The notes: generated by a model from the sequence alone, not told the origin. Shown: positions 1-6,970, counted from the first letter of the stretch. The stretch: 8,977 nucleotides of DNA from an uncultured Granulicatella sp. (GCA_937891475.1 CALATC010000092.1:1-8977); one strand, 5' to 3'. Translations and numbers: made by a program.

Positions 1-371
1 TCCAAAAATTCCATTTTCTTTACTGTAAATATACACTCTACAATATCTACATCCTTAGTCATGTATTGCATTAACTTTTCTAAATAGTTTGTTTTTATAA
101 TATCATCACTATCTACAAATACAATATACTCTCCAGTTGATATCTCTACCCCTTTATTTCTTGCCGCACTTAATCCTTGATTTTCTTGATTAATTAAAAG
201 AAAACGACTATCCTCTTGACAATAACGTTCACAAATCAGTTTAGACTTATCGGTAGATCCGTCATTGACTAGTATGACTTCAATATTAGTATATGTTTGA
301 GTTTGAACACTCTTTAAGCATTCTTCTAAATAGTTCTCTACATTATATACGGGAATAATTACGCTAATCAT
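1..371 (-). CDS. Family 2 glycosyltransferase, C-terminus cut off by the window edge
   Basis: The frame opens with ATG at 371-369 and stays open for 123 codons to the left edge, so only the N-terminal half is visible. The protein starts MISVIIPVYN, then shows LVNDGSTD around residues 37-44, GLSAARNKG near 70-78 and FVDSDD near 87-92. This is the classic GT-A nucleotide-sugar binding fold with the DxD metal site of family GT2. It should act at the inner face of the membrane and add one sugar to the lipid-linked repeat unit. The acceptor-binding half and any C-terminal membrane segment are off the window, so the donor sugar cannot be guessed. It follows the glycerophosphotransferase gene after 13 bases, with a modest AAGG/AGGA ribosome-binding sequence, as the next gene of the same operon. 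No frameshift or stop is seen in the visible part. Confidence 0.93.
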   Translation of the reverse strand, partial: MISVIIPVYNVENYLEECLKSVQTQTYTNIEVILVNDGSTDKSKLICERYCQEDSRFLLINQENQGLSAARNKGVEISTGEYIVFVDSDDIIKTNYLEKLMQYMTKDVDIVECIFTVKKMEFL

Positions 372-384
372 TTTTATCCTAACC

Positions 385-1494
385 TTATTTCTTTAATCTA
401 ATTTCATTCAAAAGGGTCTTTGTAAAGTCTTTTTGAATGGCATTGACTTTATCATTTACTTCTTTTCTTTGTTCCTCATATTCATCTTCAGATTGGACGA
501 CACTCTCTAAGAACGCTAATAAATCGTTTGAATTACAAATAACATTTCCCACCATTAGACTCTTAACATCTTCAAATACAAAACCACGTTTTTCTTTATA
601 TTCTTCATAATCATTAATTGTAAATGCAACGGGTCTATTTAATAAATAATAATCTAAAAATACTGAAGAGTAATCGGTAATTAATGCACTAGTAGTTCCT
701 AAAAAGGTATATAGAGTGTCATATTGCTCACTAATGATTTCTTCTGTTAATAGATGAATATTCGAGTGATTCATTTGAACTTGAAGACGAGATTCTTCTA
801 ATGGATGTAATTTAATATATAATTGATAACCATGTTTCGATAATAATTGTTGTATTTTGGAGAAATCCTCTTCTTTAAGTGAAAAAATCAATGCATCCTG
901 ACTATCATGATAATTGTTGGAATTTCTGTAAGTTGGCATCCAAATGATATTTTTCTCTTTTTCTTTTTTGAAAAGCTCATCATTTCGAATATTTCCAACC
1001 AATAACATTTGTTCATCAGTTGCATTAAAAGCAGCTTTCATAATTGGTGTAAAGAAATCTGAAGAGGATACCAATTTTGTAAAAAAGTTATAGTCAACAT
1101 TCTCTAACCCCTCTTCGAGGTTTCCAATTTTTTTCAAAGGCATTCCATGCCATAAATTCACCACCATCTGATTTTTGGTAGGCTTAATAGGATACTTTCC
1201 AAATGAATAGAAAAAATATTTTGACGTTAAAAAATAATACACACCTCGATAAATAGAAACATACTTCACATCATTCTTTTTTTCTAAATGATAAAAATCA
1301 TTGGAGGCACATATAATTTCATATTCTTCTTGATAACCATTATCCACTAAATACTGATAAAGTGTTCTAAGATTATCTCTGAATCCCCAATTGGAATATA
1401 AAACAATTCTCTTGTTCTTCTTTGGAATCATCGTATTCATTTTTGACGTGATTGATTTAAGGTTAAACATAAGTGTTTTGAAATACTGATTCAT
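385..1494 (-). CDS. CDP-glycerol:glycerophosphate glycerophosphotransferase, TagB/TagF family
   Basis: This 369-residue protein carries the hallmarks of the teichoic-acid glycerophosphotransferase family: NLWHGMPLKKIG at 113-124 with the conserved His116, WMPTYR at 185-190, KLHP at 228-231 with His230, and TDYSSVFLDY at 273-282 followed by RPVAF. In the family the two histidines serve catalysis and CDP-glycerol binding. It should transfer glycerol phosphate from CDP-glycerol to a sugar or glycerol phosphate acceptor on the inner membrane face. At 369 residues it is about the size of TagB (primer-type, single addition) and lacks the long N-terminal region of full-length TagF polymerases. One glycerol phosphate per repeat unit is therefore more likely than a polyglycerol chain, but this is inference. 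It starts one base after the stop of the upstream GT4 gene, with GGAGAG as ribosome-binding site, so translation is probably coupled. The matching CDP-glycerol synthase gene lies two genes upstream. Confidence 0.92.
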   Translation of the reverse strand: MNQYFKTLMFNLKSITSKMNTMIPKKNKRIVLYSNWGFRDNLRTLYQYLVDNGYQEEYEIICASNDFYHLEKKNDVKYVSIYRGVYYFLTSKYFFYSFGKYPIKPTKNQMVVNLWHGMPLKKIGNLEEGLENVDYNFFTKLVSSSDFFTPIMKAAFNATDEQMLLVGNIRNDELFKKEKEKNIIWMPTYRNSNNYHDSQDALIFSLKEEDFSKIQQLLSKHGYQLYIKLHPLEESRLQVQMNHSNIHLLTEEIISEQYDTLYTFLGTTSALITDYSSVFLDYYLLNRPVAFTINDYEEYKEKRGFVFEDVKSLMVGNVICNSNDLLAFLESVVQSEDEYEEQRKEVNDKVNAIQKDFTKTLLNEIRLKK

Positions 1495-1495
1495 A

Positions 1496-2572
1496 TCATC
1501 TCTCCAAGCCTTGCTTATAAATTGTTTTCAAATATTCTCTATTTTCATCAATATTGAACGGTTTTAACGCTTCCTCTAACGGGCGATTTTGATCTAAAAG
1601 AGGTGCTTTTTCAATAGAATTCATCCATTTTTCCTTTTCCAAAGGTAAAGCTGTACAAAGTTTTTTATTCAGTTGTGTTGTGGAATCAATCGTTTCATTC
1701 ATAATAATATTGACTCCAGAGCATTGTGCCTCCACTAACACCATTGGAAATCCTTCATAAAGGGATGGAAATGCAAAAATATCAAACGCTGAATAAAATT
1801 TATGCACATCATTTCTACGACCCGTAAAAATAACATTCTCTAACTTGTTACTTTTTTCTTCTAACATTACACGATCCGGACCTTCTCCAACAAAGACAAA
1901 AGTAACTTCCGGCATCAGTTTTGCAATTTCAATTAAAAATTTTTGGTTTTTAAACGGATTTATAATCCCCACCATTCCAACTACTTTTTGATGGTTGGGA
2001 ATACGAAACTCTTGTCGAATCTCATTTCTATAGCATGGTGAAAATTTAAATTTCTCTATTTGAATAGCATTTGGAACAATTTGAAACGACTGTTTTCCAA
2101 AAATTTTTTCTCCAGCTAATTGACCACATGAAATACGATGCGTCGCATTTTTTAATGCTAAAAACACTAAAAATCGATTTCGAATGCTTTTCAACCAATG
2201 GTCAGAAAACTGACTACTATGATTATGATAAATTCTGACACGGACACCATTTTTTCGTGCATAGTAATTATGTATAAAGGCAGTAATAGGATTATGAACA
2301 TGCAGAATATCGATTGAATGATTCTCATAAAACTTTTTACATTCTCTTGCGTATTGAATCATGTTAAAAATCTTTAATTCTGGAAATACGATTCGTTTGA
2401 TGTGTTTTTCATCTAAGTATTGATTAAAAGGAAAATAATCTTCACCATTAGATTCCCCAACTATATAGTTAAACTCATCATCGTCTTCTTGAATATGGTT
2501 TTTTATAAAACTTTGTACCCCACTCATCGTATTTCGCACTCCACCTGTTACGTGGAAAACATGATATTTCAT
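1496..2572 (-). CDS. Family 4 glycosyltransferase (group 1, GT-B fold)
   Basis: This 358-residue protein begins with MKYHVFHVTGGV and SGVQSFI, a loop near the N-terminus typical of retaining GT-B enzymes. HVHNP lies at 91-95 and IVPNAI at 165-170. The second Rossmann domain begins near 196 with VGMVGIINPFKNQ and continues with FVFVGEGPD (225-233) and FTGRRNDV (249-256). The EX7E signature is present as E273 and E281 in YEGFPMVLVEAQ. It should add one sugar to the lipid-linked capsule intermediate in the cytoplasm; the sugar cannot be read from sequence. It resembles exopolysaccharide transferases of the EpsF type. Usual length for the family is about 350-380 residues, so it looks intact. The ATG is four bases after the tagD stop, and its ribosome-binding site (AAGGGTG) lies inside the last tagD codons, implying coupling. 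Confidence 0.92.
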   Translation of the reverse strand: MKYHVFHVTGGVRNTMSGVQSFIKNHIQEDDDEFNYIVGESNGEDYFPFNQYLDEKHIKRIVFPELKIFNMIQYARECKKFYENHSIDILHVHNPITAFIHNYYARKNGVRVRIYHNHSSQFSDHWLKSIRNRFLVFLALKNATHRISCGQLAGEKIFGKQSFQIVPNAIQIEKFKFSPCYRNEIRQEFRIPNHQKVVGMVGIINPFKNQKFLIEIAKLMPEVTFVFVGEGPDRVMLEEKSNKLENVIFTGRRNDVHKFYSAFDIFAFPSLYEGFPMVLVEAQCSGVNIIMNETIDSTTQLNKKLCTALPLEKEKWMNSIEKAPLLDQNRPLEEALKPFNIDENREYLKTIYKQGLER

Positions 2573-2576
2573 CCTA

Positions 2577-2972
2577 TCACCCTTGATTTAAATCTTTTTT
2601 TATTTTAGAAGTAGAAATTTCTTCCGTTCTCGGTAAATAAACAACTTCGACTCCTAAATCTTCTAAATGGTCAAACTTCCCTTTCCAGTCATCACCAATG
2701 ACAAAGACATCCGCATGATACTTCTCGATATCAGAAACTTTTTGTTCCCAATTTTCCTCTGGGATGACAAGGTCTACATATCTTATGGCCTCTAGAAGAG
2801 ATTTTCTCTTATCATAGTCAAAATAACAGTCTTTATTTTTTTCTTTTTGATTAAATTCATTCGTCGATAATCCTACAATTAGATAATCTCCTAATGCCTT
2901 TGCACGTTTTAGTAAATGAATATGTCCATAGTGGAGTAAGTCAAATGTTCCATAAGTAATGACTCTTTTCAT
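2577..2972 (-). CDS. tagD: Glycerol-3-phosphate cytidylyltransferase
   Basis: This enzyme makes CDP-glycerol from CTP and sn-glycerol 3-phosphate. The 131 residues match the length of TagD/GCT proteins (about 130). Key motifs are present: YGTFDLLHYGH at 7-17 with the nucleotidyltransferase HxGH site (His14, His17), GDDWKGKFD at 93-101 and RTEEISTSKIK at 115-125. The usual RTEGISTT signature carries Glu in place of Gly118 here, which I regard as minor. The ATG at 2972 has a strong site, GGGGAGGTG, overlapping the end of the preceding GT2 gene. The only evident consumer of CDP-glycerol in the window is the TagF-like transferase at 385-1494, so this gene most likely serves capsule decoration and not wall teichoic acid synthesis; the latter cannot be excluded. 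No other teichoic acid genes (tagA, tagO, tagGH) are nearby. Confidence 0.96.
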   Translation of the reverse strand: MKRVITYGTFDLLHYGHIHLLKRAKALGDYLIVGLSTNEFNQKEKNKDCYFDYDKRKSLLEAIRYVDLVIPEENWEQKVSDIEKYHADVFVIGDDWKGKFDHLEDLGVEVVYLPRTEEISTSKIKKDLNQG

Positions 2973-2976
2973 TTTT

Positions 2977-3813
2977 TCAATTCACCTCCCCATTTCCAGT
3001 AACTTCTTCTCTCATTTTTCTCTTATAGATCCATTTTCTAGCTTGATTTGGTAAAATACGAACGACATTCCGAAGAAGAAGATTTCGCATTAATTCAAAC
3101 AAATGAATATCCCCTCTACGATAAAAATCTAACTGAAGAATAAAATCTGTCTTCACATACAAAAGACCACCTCTTCGTAAATAACTAGAATCATTTGTTT
3201 GCATCACTACTAAAGGTTCTTGAATATTATAAAAATCTTTAGTGGGATTATCATGTAATAATCTCATCGTTAAATCATAATCTTCTAAATAACGAAATTC
3301 ACGATAATTTCCCGATTTTAAAATATACTCTTTTTTCATCATACTAGAAGGATTATTAAATGGATTTCTCATTTTTGAATATTGTCGAATTTCTTCAGTT
3401 GTTTCTGGTACTTTCTTCAAAGCGGTAAATTCTGTATTTTTTTCTAATATATTCGAACCAACCATAATCAAATTCGGATTAGCCTTAAAAGCGTTCAATT
3501 GCTTTTCAAATCTTGTTTCCACGCAATAATCATCACTATCAATTCGAGCAATGAATTCTGTTTGACATTGTTTTACACCAAAACGAGATGTTGGGCCTGA
3601 TCCTAAATTTTCAGGTAAGTGATAAACTGATAAAATAGGAATTTCTATTTTTAAACGCTCAATTTCTTCATTTAATGCTTCTGTTAATTCCCCATCACAC
3701 ACTAAAATAATTTCTTTTGGTTTTACAGTCTGTTTATAAGAACTAAATAAACTCTTTCTTAAATTCTCTGGAATTTCTTTTTTATAAACTGTTACTAAAA
3801 CGGAAAACTCCAT
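2977..3813 (-). CDS. Family 2 glycosyltransferase, AmsE-like
   Basis: The protein is 278 residues from the ATG at 3813. It opens MEFSVLVTVYKKE, then has LVCDG (37-41), ENLGSGPTSRFG (68-79), RIDSDD (90-95, the DxD metal site) and LEDYDL (176-181, the ED motif holding the likely catalytic base). NPSSMMKK near 154-161 and the basic C-terminus (RKWIYKRKMR) resemble the amylovoran AmsE branch of GT2 enzymes. It should add a sugar to the undecaprenyl-linked repeat unit at the cytoplasmic membrane face. A TTG at 3846 extends the frame by 11 codons into the end of the wzy gene. I reject that start because the ATG has a good site (GAGGTG, five bases before it) and the motif-bearing homology begins there. 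It starts 14 bases after the wzy stop, and its own stop lies within the tagD ribosome-binding region. Confidence 0.9.
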   Translation of the reverse strand: MEFSVLVTVYKKEIPENLRKSLFSSYKQTVKPKEIILVCDGELTEALNEEIERLKIEIPILSVYHLPENLGSGPTSRFGVKQCQTEFIARIDSDDYCVETRFEKQLNAFKANPNLIMVGSNILEKNTEFTALKKVPETTEEIRQYSKMRNPFNNPSSMMKKEYILKSGNYREFRYLEDYDLTMRLLHDNPTKDFYNIQEPLVVMQTNDSSYLRRGGLLYVKTDFILQLDFYRRGDIHLFELMRNLLLRNVVRILPNQARKWIYKRKMREEVTGNGEVN

Positions 3814-3818
3814 ACCTA

Positions 3819-3825
3819 CACCTCT
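3819..3825 (-). promoter_or_regulatory. Ribosome-binding site that fixes the start of the AmsE-like GT2
   Basis: The minus strand reads AGAGGTG, five bases before the ATG at 3813. It matches the anti-Shine-Dalgarno sequence well. The upstream TTG at 3846 has no comparable site and would force an overlap with the wzy gene. Confidence 0.7.
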
Positions 3826-3827
3826 AT

Positions 3828-4928
3828 CTAATTTCCTATCAACCAATCCGTGATGACGGAACGGTAAGGAACTACATGATACCAGTCTGGTTTATAATAA
3901 ATCAGTACTAAAAGCATCATCAAATAAACTAAAATAATCCCATAAAACAAAATCCATTTTATTTTTTTGTGTGAAATTTTGGATAAAACCATTGGAATAT
4001 ACAATGCTACAAATGGAGAAAAGTAATGCGCAAATCGACCAATTAGACTTGTTTGTAATGTCATAGCAGTTAACACTAAATAAGCTAAAAATAACGTTCT
4101 AACGGATTCTTCCACCTTTGTTAATGTTTGTTTATTTAAAATGATCTCTCCCATTATAAAAACGAATCCGTATAAAATCGTTAGTAATATAGGAGCCCAC
4201 TTATTACTATCTAAAAACCAGGATGATTCTAAATAAGAATTATATTGTGGGAAATATTTAATTAAAGCAAACGAAATTAATTTTACAAATGGAAATAGCG
4301 CTACAAATCCTATAAAAATAGCTGGATAATATTTCGCACTTAATTTTATTTTTCTAATAAAGATAAATAGAATACAAACTATTCCTGAAGTATGAAATAG
4401 AGGCGCTAACAATACAAAAAGAATCCCTCTTATTTTCTTTTCTTCTGCTAAAAAATAAAATCCTAAAAAACCAAATGCAACTGCTAGTCCTTGTCGAATA
4501 TTTGATAAAGAATATAAAAACATTCCTAAAGAGCTTAAATAAATGATTAAACTCATATACACATTTTTAGAATACTTTTCTAATACATAGAACCATATCC
4601 ATAAAGTTAGAAAAGCAAATACAAAAAGTAATAATGAGTAATTTTCAGTCATACTACGAATGAGTTGGTTAGTAAAAACATATCCTAGTTCAAATCTCGA
4701 TTTAAAGATTTTGGAAAGTTCTGGAAGTCTTAAAGCATTTTGTTCAAAAATGGAAATATAAACATTCAAGTCTCCTCCTACACTTGATTTTCTTAAACCA
4801 TCAAAAAGTAAGAAGAACATAAAGGTTGGAAAAATGAGAAAGTTTATCTCTCTTTTTCTCTCTTCAAAATAAAAAGATAAGAACGCCAGCAAGGCAAGGT
4901 ACATAAACATTAAAATATAAATAATCAT
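3828..4928 (-). CDS. wzy: EpsG-family membrane protein, probable repeat-unit polymerase (Wzy)
   Basis: This is a strongly hydrophobic protein of 366 residues from the ATG at 4928, with roughly ten membrane segments (for example 1-20, 29-43, 98-116, 123-142, 149-160, 168-191, 202-222, 246-264, 278-293, 326-344). It carries motifs typical of EpsG-like proteins: RKSSVGGDLNVY (46-57), SNIRQGLAVAFGF (142-154), LFHTSG (177-182) and GRFAHYFSPF (297-306). In this family the Arg residues facing the outer side are thought to bind the anionic lipid-linked substrate. The expected role is joining flipped repeat units on the outer membrane face. Wzy proteins vary greatly in sequence, so this assignment rests on topology, motifs and position after wze. 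The frame can be extended 12 codons to a GTG at 4964, but the ATG has a far better ribosome-binding site. It is the first gene of the serotype-specific block and begins 77 bases after the wze stop. Confidence 0.82.
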   Translation of the reverse strand: MIIYILMFMYLALLAFLSFYFEERKREINFLIFPTFMFFLLFDGLRKSSVGGDLNVYISIFEQNALRLPELSKIFKSRFELGYVFTNQLIRSMTENYSLLLFVFAFLTLWIWFYVLEKYSKNVYMSLIIYLSSLGMFLYSLSNIRQGLAVAFGFLGFYFLAEEKKIRGILFVLLAPLFHTSGIVCILFIFIRKIKLSAKYYPAIFIGFVALFPFVKLISFALIKYFPQYNSYLESSWFLDSNKWAPILLTILYGFVFIMGEIILNKQTLTKVEESVRTLFLAYLVLTAMTLQTSLIGRFAHYFSPFVALYIPMVLSKISHKKIKWILFYGIILVYLMMLLVLIYYKPDWYHVVPYRSVITDWLIGN

Positions 4929-4933
4929 TTGGA

Positions 4934-4941
4934 CTCCTTCC
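4934..4941 (-). promoter_or_regulatory. Ribosome-binding site that fixes the wzy start
   Basis: The minus strand reads GGAAGGAG, five bases before the ATG at 4928. The alternative GTG at 4964 is preceded only by A+T-rich duplicated DNA without a recognisable site, so the ATG is the better start. Confidence 0.8.
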
Positions 4942-4964
4942 CTAGTGTTTCTTATCTCTTCCAC

Positions 4965-5040
4965 TAACTAATATTTATAATAGTAATAATAATTATTACC
5001 TTTAACTAATATTTATAATAGTAATAATAATTATTACCTT
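4965..5040 (-). repeat. Perfect 38-bp tandem duplication across the wze stop codon
   Basis: Bases 4965-5002 and 5003-5040 are identical in all 38 positions by direct comparison, and the match ends at both flanks. In the transcribed direction the first copy encodes the last 11 codons of wze (the tyrosine tail) plus its TAG stop. The second copy follows directly, so it repeats tail and stop as untranslated DNA. Because 38 is not a multiple of three, reading through the first TAG would not give a second tyrosine tail: that frame would be rich in isoleucine and end at the next TAG. Each copy also holds a 17-base inverted repeat, GTAATAATTATTATTAC (4983-4999 and 5021-5037), which is A+T-rich and a weak hairpin at best. 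It lies exactly between the regulatory block and the serotype-specific block. Confidence 0.95.
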
Positions 5041-5668
5041 CTGTTAATTTTAATTTATTCATAACGGTTCCTAATAGTTTAGCTCCAACATTATCCAATC
5101 TTTTCTTAGCTTCTACAATTTGTCTACGTTTGCTTTGTTTAGGATCAACTACTAATAAAGTTGCATCAGCAATTCTCGCCAATACTTGTGCATCAGTTGC
5201 TGCTAATAAAGGTGGTGTATCAATAATGACATAATCATAATGCTCTACAAACGCTTTGATACTTTGTTCCATCGCATAACTAGCTAGCATTTCTGAAGGG
5301 TTTGGTGGGACTGGACCTGAAGTTAAAACATCGAATTTTACATCAAGTATTTCTAATCGTTGAATAGCTTCTGCACCCGTTTCACGTAATAAAAATTTAC
5401 TTAATCCTTCTGTATTCATAACTCCAATAATTTTATGTTGAGTAGGTTTTCTCATATCTGCATCTATTAACAAAACTTTTTTTCCTTGTTGGGCTAATGA
5501 AGCTGCAAGATTAATACTCACTTCACTCTTTCCTTCATTAGGATTAGAACTCGTCACAACTATTGTTTGAATACTTTGCCCAAAATTTGAAAACTGTATA
5601 TTACTTCGTAAAGTTCTAAAAGATTCTGATGCAATCGATTTACTATTATGAATGACTTCAATATGCAT
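5006..5668 (-). CDS. wze: Capsule tyrosine autokinase (BY-kinase), cytoplasmic subunit
   Basis: The protein has 220 residues. It shows the BY-kinase set: Walker A SSNPNEGKS at 40-48 (Lys47, Ser48), Walker A' LLIDADMRKP at 66-75, and Walker B YVIIDTPP at 146-153. A C-terminal cluster of tyrosines (214-218 and 220) is the expected site of autophosphorylation. The N-terminal ESFRTLRSNI (15-24) is the family's oligomerisation motif. It needs the membrane adaptor Wzd to be active, which is encoded immediately upstream; its ATG is four bases after the wzd stop, with the ribosome-binding site GGAAGAAGG inside wzd. Cycling between phosphorylated and dephosphorylated forms, the latter made by Wzh, controls chain length and amount of capsule. 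The tail is a nearly uninterrupted tyrosine run, whereas the streptococcal tails I recall space tyrosines with Gly or Lys. Its last codons are duplicated after the stop. Confidence 0.96.
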   Translation of the reverse strand: MHIEVIHNSKSIASESFRTLRSNIQFSNFGQSIQTIVVTSSNPNEGKSEVSINLAASLAQQGKKVLLIDADMRKPTQHKIIGVMNTEGLSKFLLRETGAEAIQRLEILDVKFDVLTSGPVPPNPSEMLASYAMEQSIKAFVEHYDYVIIDTPPLLAATDAQVLARIADATLLVVDPKQSKRRQIVEAKKRLDNVGAKLLGTVMNKLKLTEGNNYYYYYKY

Positions 5669-5672
5669 ATTT

Positions 5673-6359
5673 CTACCTTCTTCCTTTTTTCTCTATTTCA
5701 GGAATCATTCCTAGAGTTGGAACCCCTGTTAATTCTTCTAAATCTTCAGAAGAATCAATGGTATCACTCAAAATATAACGGAAAAATATCATATTAAAAG
5801 CTATAAATACAAATACGATTAAAGATATGAACATATTTTTCCATAAAATTGGATAAACAGGTTTTGAACTTCCTAATGCCTCACTCACTACTTCTAAATC
5901 ATCACGACCAAATTTTTCTGCTGTGAATTTTTTATATTGTTTGACATATTGTTGAATATAATTAACAGCCAACTCTCTATCTGTAGCTCGTATTGTTAAC
6001 GTCATTAATTGTGAGCCTGAATCATTCGTTAGTTTAATACTCTTAATTTTAGATGATTCTTCAGGAGAAAGTTCTAATGCTTTGTTAGTAGCTTCCTTAA
6101 CTGGAGGTAATGCTGCAATTTCTAAATAAGTTTTTGCCTGTCTTTGAAACAAGTTTAAAGATTCTATTACTTGAGAATCATTTTTTTCCGTACTCATATT
6201 TTTCATAATAAGAGTGGATGATACACTATATATTGGTTTAATCGCTACAATGGTATAGATTGTAACACTACCAACTCCTAAAAGTATAAATGTTATTAAA
6301 AAAATAAATTTTGACTTAATAAGACTATAAAATCTTGTCATATTATTAAAAATGTCCAT
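5673..6359 (-). CDS. wzd: Capsule chain-length regulator, membrane adaptor of the tyrosine kinase
   Basis: This 228-residue protein has the two-span layout of Wzd/CpsC (Wzz-like, PF02706 type): a short cytoplasmic N-terminus, membrane segment near 18-40, an extracellular loop of about 130 residues, a Pro-containing stretch SKPVYPILWK (165-174), a second membrane segment near 175-195, and a cytoplasmic tail with LSDTIDSSEDLEELTGVPTLG that in this family contacts and activates the kinase. It lacks a fused kinase domain, as usual in Firmicutes, where Wze is separate. It should form the ring that recruits Wze and influences polymer length. The ATG at 6359 is preceded by GAGGAG at eight bases spacing and follows the transferase stop by 25 bases. 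Length is normal for the family. Usually wzd follows wzh directly; here a transferase gene separates them. Confidence 0.95.
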   Translation of the reverse strand: MDIFNNMTRFYSLIKSKFIFLITFILLGVGSVTIYTIVAIKPIYSVSSTLIMKNMSTEKNDSQVIESLNLFQRQAKTYLEIAALPPVKEATNKALELSPEESSKIKSIKLTNDSGSQLMTLTIRATDRELAVNYIQQYVKQYKKFTAEKFGRDDLEVVSEALGSSKPVYPILWKNMFISLIVFVFIAFNMIFFRYILSDTIDSSEDLEELTGVPTLGMIPEIEKKGRR

Positions 6360-6384
6360 TCACTGTTCTCCTCTATTTAATTTT

Positions 6385-6966
6385 TTATCTAGATCCATGA
6401 CCGGTAAAAACAACTTGTATTGTTTTTAAAATAATTAAAATATCCAAGCATGAACACTCATGTTCGATATAATACTTATCATATTCCAACTTTTCTTTTG
6501 GAGTTAATTCATATCCCCCATTGACTTGTGCCCAACCTGTAATTCCTGGTTTTATCACTATACGATCATTAAAATCTGGAATATCTTTTAAAAATTCTTC
6601 AATAAATTCAGGCCTTTCTGGACGTGGTCCGATAATAGCCATATCGCCTTTAATAATATTAATTAATTGAGGCAATTCATCAATTCGAGTTTTTCGAAGA
6701 AAATGACCCACTTTTGTAATACGAACATCATTTTTCGTTGCCCATTGATAACCATCTTTTTCGGCATCTGAATACATCGATCTTAGTTTATAAATTTTAA
6801 ATCTTTTCCCGCTTAAACCAACTCTTTCTTGTACATACAATGGATTTCCTTTTGTTTCTAATACAATAAATAAAGCACTAATACTACAAAGCAATAAAGC
6901 TGGTATTAATAATACTATACTTATAAAGAAATCAATCCCTCTTTTTATAATTCTATAAGTACACAT
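6385..6966 (-). CDS. Initiating sugar-phosphate transferase (polyprenyl phosphoglycosyl transferase, short form)
   Basis: The 193-residue protein has one hydrophobic N-terminal segment (about 11-35), as in monotopic PglC-type enzymes, then the catalytic core of the bacterial sugar transferase family: YVQERVGLSGKRFKIYKLRSM (a conserved basic block, 44-64), RITKVGHFLRKTRIDELPQ (82-100, with the Asp96-Glu97 dyad), GDMAIIGPRPERPEF (107-121) and KPGITGWAQVNG (139-150). It should move a sugar-1-phosphate from a nucleotide sugar to undecaprenyl phosphate, the first step of repeat-unit assembly. The sugar cannot be told from the sequence. It lacks the multi-span N-terminal half of long WbaP/WchA-type enzymes (about 450 residues). 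I chose the ATG at 6966 because AGAGG precedes it; ATGs at 6981 and 6987 would add five or seven residues but lack a site. Its position between wzh and wzd is unusual, and 78 bases separate it from wzh. Confidence 0.93.
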   Translation of the reverse strand: MCTYRIIKRGIDFFISIVLLIPALLLCSISALFIVLETKGNPLYVQERVGLSGKRFKIYKLRSMYSDAEKDGYQWATKNDVRITKVGHFLRKTRIDELPQLINIIKGDMAIIGPRPERPEFIEEFLKDIPDFNDRIVIKPGITGWAQVNGGYELTPKEKLEYDKYYIEHECSCLDILIILKTIQVVFTGHGSR

Positions 6967-6970
6967 AATT

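Noticed and set aside
1..371. Left-edge GT2 as a truncated pseudogene
   Set aside because: The frame is intact with all expected motifs up to the edge; the truncation is due to the window boundary only.
2595..2601. Seven-A run (coding direction) near the tagD C-terminus as a phase-variable site
   Set aside because: Runs of seven A or T occur in many genes of this window, as expected from its composition. This one is in the last few codons, where a slip would change little.
2420..2608. Plus-strand open frame of 62 codons
   Set aside because: It lies wholly opposite the GT4 and tagD genes, has no recognisable motif or ribosome-binding site, and is best explained as a shadow of the minus-strand coding sequence.
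3814..3846. TTG start extending the AmsE-like GT2 by 11 codons
   Set aside because: It overlaps the wzy stop region, and the ATG at 3813 has a good ribosome-binding site and is where the conserved N-terminal strand begins.
4929..5005. Possible promoter in the wze-wzy gap
   Set aside because: TATTAT and TATAAA strings occur, but the best -35 partner at 17 bases (TTAAAG) matches only three of six positions. -10-like strings are expected in such A+T-rich duplicated DNA.
4983..5037. Inverted repeats as a terminator after wze
   Set aside because: The 17-base inverted repeats are almost all A-T pairs with a minimal loop, and no T run follows. One copy encodes the tyrosine tail, which explains the symmetry without a terminator role.
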